A stretch of 48,085 nucleotides of DNA from Bythopirellula sp. (lineage in GTDB: Bacteria; Planctomycetota; Planctomycetia; Pirellulales; Lacipirellulaceae), in contig JANQQA010000229.1 in NCBI GenBank assembly GCA_028285205.1, positions 1 through 48,085 on the forward strand, in the 5' to 3' direction. The notes beneath the pieces were generated by a model that had not been told where the DNA came from, did not search any database, and saw only the letters and a program-made list of their open reading frames with translations. How positions within the stretch are numbered: the stretch's first letter is position 1; each line of letters begins with the position of its first letter. The translations under genes and the position numbers were made by a program. Positions 43,899 to 48,085 of this stretch are shown piece by piece.

Positions 43899-44300
43899 TT
43901 ACTTCTTGCGCTTCTTGCCACGCTTGCGATCCGGATTCGAATCACGCTGCTTGAGCGCTTTCCACGCTTGCTTGGCGTAGCTTCCATCGAGCCGGGCCAG
44001 TTGGTGCCGGCGGACGTCGAGGGTGAAGCTGCCGCGTCGAGGGTGCTTGACCAGTACGAATGGTAGGCAGACCGACTCGACCTTTAGTGGCACGCCGCTC
44101 TCGCTGGCGAGAAAACGGATGGGCACGGTCTGCGAGCGATCGTCGAGCGCGTCATCGCAGTACCAAAAGAACGACGCGTAGTCGTAGGTCTCAAACAGCG
44201 GCGCGACGTAGTCGCCGACGCGCACGTCTTCCGGCGCAAGCGACTTGGCAAGCGTGCATGTGTCGGTGACGCAATCAGATTGTGAAACGGAATCGGGCAT
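43899..44300 (-). CDS. Conserved-looking small protein with a basic tail
   Basis: 133 residues, no family recognised. A central block (VGDYVAPLFETYDYASFFWY, CDDALDD, VPIRFLASESGVPLKVESVC) looks like a compact beta-barrel. The C-terminus is strongly basic (RDSNPDRKRGKKRKK), which suggests nucleic-acid or ribosome contact. No signal peptide. Start ATG 44300. Same strand as the LL-DAP aminotransferase, 87 bp downstream of it. Confidence 0.65.
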   Translation of the reverse strand: MPDSVSQSDCVTDTCTLAKSLAPEDVRVGDYVAPLFETYDYASFFWYCDDALDDRSQTVPIRFLASESGVPLKVESVCLPFVLVKHPRRGSFTLDVRRHQLARLDGSYAKQAWKALKQRDSNPDRKRGKKRKK

Positions 44301-44386
44301 ACCCCCGCAGACACAACTTGTGCCGGAAGGTTCAAGGGCCTGATGATGGGGACGTTAAGCACGCATCGAAACTGCCAGAACTAACA

Positions 44387-45619
44387 TCAGAACACTGGCT
44401 TAATGTTCTTCAGCCGTGATTCGGTTTCGGCCATGAGCGCGTCTTCGGCGGTTTCGTCAGCCGCGACGTAGGTGACGGAGAAGCGCAAGAATGGCCCCGC
44501 GTCGTCCCAGGGGACGGTGCAGATTGATTGTTCCTTGATGAGATACTGGCTGGCTGCCTCGCCGTTCTCAAAGGTTGGGCCGCCTTCCAGACCTTTCGGC
44601 GCTGGCGTGTAGAGAAAATACGTGCCGCCGGGCATGTCGCACTGAAAGCCGCAGCGCTGCAACATCGCGACGAGTTTTTCCAGGCGGCGTTTATATTTGG
44701 CGTGGATGCGACGAGGGATCGACTCGTCGTCGAGCGCGGCGGCGGCCGCTTTTTGGATCGCGATGAACTGGCCCGAATCGCAGTTGTCCTTGACGTCGGC
44801 GAACGCACTTACCAATCGCTGATGACCGCAGACCCAGCCCATTCGCCAGCCGATCATGTCGAACCCCTTCGACATCGAATGCACCTCGACGCCCACGTCC
44901 ATCGCGCCGGGCACGCTCAAAAAACTGTTGGGCTCGCGGTCGAACGAGAGCAACGCGTGCGCCGCGTCTTGCACAACGACGAGCTGATTGTCTTTGGCGA
45001 ACTGCACGACTTGTTCGTAGAACTCCCGCGTAGCGGTCGCTCCGGTTGGGCTGTTGGGGTAGCACAGCACCAACAACTTTGCCTTCGCTAGAATATCCGG
45101 CGAAATACCGCCGAGGTCAGGCAGAAAGTTGTTTTCAGCCAGCAGCGGCAACTTGTGGACGATGCCACCGTAGTAGGCGGTGTGGGTTCCCGCGACCGGA
45201 TAGCCGGGTACGGTCATGAGCGTGATATCGCCGGGATTGATCAGCGTCGCCGGCAGCATCGAGAGCGCCGTCTTCGAGCCGATGCAGTGATTGATTTGGC
45301 TGGCAGCGTCGAGTGTCACTCCGTACTCACGCTGCATGAACCGCGCGACGGCCTCTTTGAACTCGGCGATGCCGTTATCCGCGTACCCACGGTTTTCGGG
45401 TTTGCTGATCTCCTCGGCCATGACGCGGCGGACCGTTTCGTCGGCCATCGCGTCATTCTCGCCGATGCCGAAATCGAGCAACTCGCGCTCAGGATGCTCA
45501 GCGAGTGCCTGCCGCTTGGCGCGCTTAATCTTTTCAAACTTGTAGATTTCTGTGCCTTTGCCGTACTGCGAACCACCAATCCGATCGGCAAACAACATTT
45601 GAAAATACGGGTCCGACAT
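44387..45619 (-). CDS. dapL: LL-diaminopimelate aminotransferase
   Basis: 410 residues, full length for DapL. LDFGIGENDAMADETVRR, VPGYPVAGTHTAYYGG, YPNSPTGAT (187-195) and HSMSKGFDMIGWRMGW with the PLP lysine Lys251 are aminotransferase class I/II blocks in DapL arrangement. It converts tetrahydrodipicolinate and glutamate to LL-diaminopimelate in lysine and peptidoglycan synthesis, the one-step route used by planctomycetes, chlamydiae and plants. ATG 45619 has a GAGGA site about 12 nt upstream. Divergent from the class V aminotransferase gene. Confidence 0.92.
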   Translation of the reverse strand: MSDPYFQMLFADRIGGSQYGKGTEIYKFEKIKRAKRQALAEHPERELLDFGIGENDAMADETVRRVMAEEISKPENRGYADNGIAEFKEAVARFMQREYGVTLDAASQINHCIGSKTALSMLPATLINPGDITLMTVPGYPVAGTHTAYYGGIVHKLPLLAENNFLPDLGGISPDILAKAKLLVLCYPNSPTGATATREFYEQVVQFAKDNQLVVVQDAAHALLSFDREPNSFLSVPGAMDVGVEVHSMSKGFDMIGWRMGWVCGHQRLVSAFADVKDNCDSGQFIAIQKAAAAALDDESIPRRIHAKYKRRLEKLVAMLQRCGFQCDMPGGTYFLYTPAPKGLEGGPTFENGEAASQYLIKEQSICTVPWDDAGPFLRFSVTYVAADETAEDALMAETESRLKNIKPVF

Positions 45620-45798
45620 GGAAAACTGCTTCCTCTGTGGTCGAGAATCGATTTGCGGGAAGCCCATAAAATACACTTCGCCGACGCCATTCGCTAGGCG
45701 TTCCAAGCCTGGTCGCCACCGCGGCCGACTGGCGTTCGCTACGGTTGACGTCGTACAATAGTGGATTCGCTGAATCTCCCATCCAATTAGGTGACCTT

Positions 45799-46926
45799 AT
45801 GCCTGGCTTACTTCCCGACGTCGATCCTGACGGACTGCTTGAATACTCGGTCGTGTACACCGATCGCGCGTTGAATCACATGTCGCAATCTTTTCAGGGC
45901 GTGATGAACGAGCTGTCATCGTCGCTCAAAGAGGTTTACAACGCTGCGGCTGTTGTCGTGGTGCCAGGGAGTGGGACGTTTGGGATGGAAGCGGTGGCGC
46001 GGCAGTTCGCCACCGGCAAGAAGTGTCTTGTCATTCGTAACGGCTGGTTTAGCTATCGCTGGACGCAGATCTTCGACATGGGTGGTATCCCGTCGTCGTC
46101 GACGGTGCTCAAGGCACGGCAAGTGGAAGACGGTCCGCAGGGGGCGTTCGCGCCGGCACCTCTGGAAGAAGTCGTCGCAGCGATCCAAACGGAAAAGCCT
46201 GACGTAGTATTCGCGCCGCATGTGGAAACGTCTGCCGGCATGATCCTGCCCGACGACTATTTGCGCGCTGTGGCCGAAGCAGTGCACTCGGTCGGCGGTA
46301 TGTTCGTACTCGACTGCATCGCGTCGGGCACGATATGGGTCGATATGGAAGCAAGTGGCGTCGACGTACTCGTCAGCGCGCCGCAGAAAGGCTGGAGCGG
46401 CTCGCCGTGCGCCGGGCTCGTGATGCTCAGTCCCTTAGGTTTGGAACGGCTCGCCTCGACGACCAGCACGAGCTTCGCTTGCGACCTAGGCAAATGGCAC
46501 CAAATTATGCAGGCCTACGAAAACGGTGGACACGCCTATCATGCCACGATGCCCACCGACGGCTTGAGGGCGTTTTGCCAAGTAATCAACGAGACGAAAT
46601 CGTTCGGCATCGCCGCGGCGCGCGACGCCCAACAGTCGCTCGGCGACAGAATCCGCGCCGTGCTTGAGCATCAAGGTTTCAAGAGCGTAGCCGCCGAGGG
46701 ATTCAAGGCACCTGGTGTGGTCGTCAGCTATACCGACGATCCCGAGATTCACAACGGCAAGAAGTTTGCCCAGCTGGGCCTGCAAATCGCCGCTGGCGTG
46801 CCGCTGCAGTGTGATGAGCCAGAGGGATTCCAGACATTCCGGATCGGACTATTTGGCCTCGATAAGCTGAAGAACGTCGACGCCACGGCCGCGCGATTTG
46901 AGGAAACGCTAACGCAATTCGCGTAG
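45799..46926 (+). CDS. Class V aminotransferase (alanine-glyoxylate/serine type)
   Basis: 375 residues. VVVPGSGTFGMEAVARQF (around 52-70), HVETSAGMILP (141-151), LDCIASGTIW with Asp172 at the PLP nitrogen, and SAPQKGWSGSPCAG with the PLP lysine Lys197 mark the AGXT/SPT/AspC-like class V fold. It likely swaps amino groups between small amino and oxo acids; the specific pair cannot be stated. ATG 45799 is chosen over TTG 45745. Its 180-bp divergent gap with dapL could hold both promoters. Confidence 0.87.
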   Translation: MPGLLPDVDPDGLLEYSVVYTDRALNHMSQSFQGVMNELSSSLKEVYNAAAVVVVPGSGTFGMEAVARQFATGKKCLVIRNGWFSYRWTQIFDMGGIPSSSTVLKARQVEDGPQGAFAPAPLEEVVAAIQTEKPDVVFAPHVETSAGMILPDDYLRAVAEAVHSVGGMFVLDCIASGTIWVDMEASGVDVLVSAPQKGWSGSPCAGLVMLSPLGLERLASTTSTSFACDLGKWHQIMQAYENGGHAYHATMPTDGLRAFCQVINETKSFGIAAARDAQQSLGDRIRAVLEHQGFKSVAAEGFKAPGVVVSYTDDPEIHNGKKFAQLGLQIAAGVPLQCDEPEGFQTFRIGLFGLDKLKNVDATAARFEETLTQFA

Positions 46927-46951
46927 CGCGATCTGCCAGCGAAGCACATAA

Positions 46952-46977
46952 CCCCGCCGACCCGGAGGCCGACGGGG
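46952..46977. terminator. GC-rich hairpin between convergent genes
   Basis: CCCCGCCGACCCGGAGGCCG then ACGGGG folds into a CCCCG/CGGGG stem with extra pairs, lacking a T-run. Such hairpins are common between planctomycete genes. It lies between the aminotransferase and the PEP-CTERM gene and may end both transcripts. Confidence 0.45.
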
Positions 46978-47006
46978 CTACGAAACGCACAGGCGCTGTT
47001 GTGCAG

Positions 47007-48085
47007 TCATCCCTCCTTGGTGCGCCAGAAGAAACAAAGCACGGAGGCGAGCAACAGCGTCAACGTGCTTGGTTCGGGGATGCGAGCGGCCGCCGCAGGT
47101 TGCTGTGGTCCGATCGGACCGAACTGTCGTTGGACTTCCAAGAAGTCCCAGCCGTTGATGTCGTTGTCGAACGTGGCGTCGCCGTGTTCGAATCCACCGA
47201 GCGATCCGTAGTGGCTGTTCCAGATCGCCGTGTCTTGCTGATCCACGACACCGTCGACGTTGAAGTCGGCGTAGGTCTCGTGGTAACGCAGGTGCTCCTC
47301 CTCCAAAATCAGCCGCATCTGCGACTCTTCGCTGCCAGGTTGCATGAGGACTTCAATGCCGCCGCCTGTCATCCATTCGTTCGCCGTGTGACCGAAGAAG
47401 AATCCGTCTGGCTGTGGCATCACCATCCACCCGTCCAACCCAGGTGGAAAGTTCTGAAAGGCTTCGGCCAGAGCCAAATCGAGCTGTTGTTGCTCCGCGT
47501 TGTCTGGGAGTTGAATCGTTTGCGTGAACAAGGGCGCATCATGCACGTCCAGCAGATTGATATGAATTTCGTTCAACACGTCCGGCAGACCAAACGGATC
47601 GGGCGGCAATTGCAGCTGGAACCAGTGCGACGGCAATGGCGGTAGCGAAGGCACGGCGGGCGCGGGAGGCGGCGGCGCAGGCGCCCAGACGCGAAACGCG
47701 CGGCTGACGCCCCAGGGACCGATCGTGCCGCCGGGGCCGCTGAGTCCGCCGAACGCCGTACCGTACTTGGTTCCCGCTGCGAGCGGGTCGAAGAAGAATC
47801 CCTCTTCTTGGTTGTGCTGGGAGATGATCAATGTATTCCCGCTCGCCGTGGCGACGATGCCTGTCTGCGCGGTTATGTCATCAGCCACCATCTGTGCCGC
47901 GTCGGCATCAGACGTGCCCGCTGGAAAGGCGGTCGTGACCGAACCGCCGCCGGTCGGATTGTTGCGAATCGAAATGCCAAACGCCCAGTTGTTGACGGGC
48001 GTAGCGCCTCCGGGAGATTTGATCGTGAAACGGCGTTCGTTAGCGTGCGCAGCAGCCGTCAGCAACGCGAGTATCAATACTGCGT
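47007..48085 (-). CDS. Secreted dockerin-like protein with PEP-CTERM tail (5' end cut by window)
   Basis: At least 359 residues. The visible start is inside a signal peptide (LALLTAAAHA), so the true start lies beyond 48085. Two calcium-binding dockerin-like loops (DFNVDGVVDQQDTAIWNSHY; GDATFDNDINGWDFLEVQ) precede IPEPSTLTLLLASVLCFFWR, a PEP-CTERM sorting signal. The remainder is proline-rich with beta-sheet. Probably a surface or matrix protein. Read leftward and convergent with the aminotransferase. Confidence 0.85.
   Translation of the reverse strand, partial: AVLILALLTAAAHANERRFTIKSPGGATPVNNWAFGISIRNNPTGGGSVTTAFPAGTSDADAAQMVADDITAQTGIVATASGNTLIISQHNQEEGFFFDPLAAGTKYGTAFGGLSGPGGTIGPWGVSRAFRVWAPAPPPPAPAVPSLPPLPSHWFQLQLPPDPFGLPDVLNEIHINLLDVHDAPLFTQTIQLPDNAEQQQLDLALAEAFQNFPPGLDGWMVMPQPDGFFFGHTANEWMTGGGIEVLMQPGSEESQMRLILEEEHLRYHETYADFNVDGVVDQQDTAIWNSHYGSLGGFEHGDATFDNDINGWDFLEVQRQFGPIGPQQPAAAARIPEPSTLTLLLASVLCFFWRTKEG

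Noticed and set aside
44528..45697. Rightward open frames within dapL
   Set aside because: Antisense of a well-matched aminotransferase gene; high-GC third positions produce such frames.
1..48085. CRISPR array
   Set aside because: The repeats are separated by whole genes, not by spacers of constant length, and no cas gene is seen.

Overview
The window looks like the chromosome of a planctomycete, probably Pirellulales-like. The evidence is four secreted proteins with PEP-CTERM tails, a DUF1559 pseudopilin-like protein followed by a small lipoprotein, sulfatase genes, an LL-diaminopimelate aminotransferase, a PQQ-type beta-propeller protein, and GGCCGAAGGCC-type intergenic repeats. No species can be named from the sequence alone.

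Region 1 (1 to about 20.5 kb) is an array of about 18 small modules, almost all of one gene and in mixed orientations. Imperfect palindromic repeats of about 50-200 bp separate them, one cluster per boundary. Cargo includes DUF1963, DUF1851/Tdi1-like, LRR, ankyrin, DUF2007, small membrane proteins, lipoprotein/secreted proteins, three PEP-CTERM beta-propellers and one three-gene module (HxlR regulator, quinone-reductase-like enzyme, SnoaL-like protein). All repeats up to about 7.4 kb point one way and all from about 8.07 kb point the other way. This resembles a cassette array, but I see no canonical integron attC core and no intact integrase in the window.

Region 2 (20.5-23.7 kb) is debris: the C-terminal piece of a tyrosine recombinase, the C-terminal piece of a sodium/solute symporter, a sulfatase fragment, one intact secreted beta-propeller (glycosidase-like) gene and a truncated dihydrodipicolinate-synthase-family gene.

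Region 3 (24.2-29.1 kb) is a defence locus. Rightward are a small two-helix membrane protein, a patatin phospholipase, a CD-NTase and an E2-like protein, overlapping head to tail: a short type II (E2-only) CBASS. Leftward, and divergent, is an overlapping three-gene operon of a sigma-70-family factor, an acidic protein and an ImmA/IrrE metallopeptidase. It may be a regulatory module for the CBASS, analogous to but different from CapH/CapP. A truncated tRNA-Pro(GGG) 5' half at 29.4 kb probably marks the edge of the accessory island.

Region 4 (29.8-48.1 kb) looks more like core or stable genome, with visibly higher GC: Sua5/TsaC, lipoprotein + DUF1559, an S33-type hydrolase, sulfatase + sugar isomerase, PQQ propeller, GH18 chitinase-like gene flanked by 67-bp direct repeats, an AAC(3)-like acetyltransferase, a class III cyclase, DUF1772, LL-DAP aminotransferase, a class V aminotransferase and a dockerin/PEP-CTERM protein cut by the window end.
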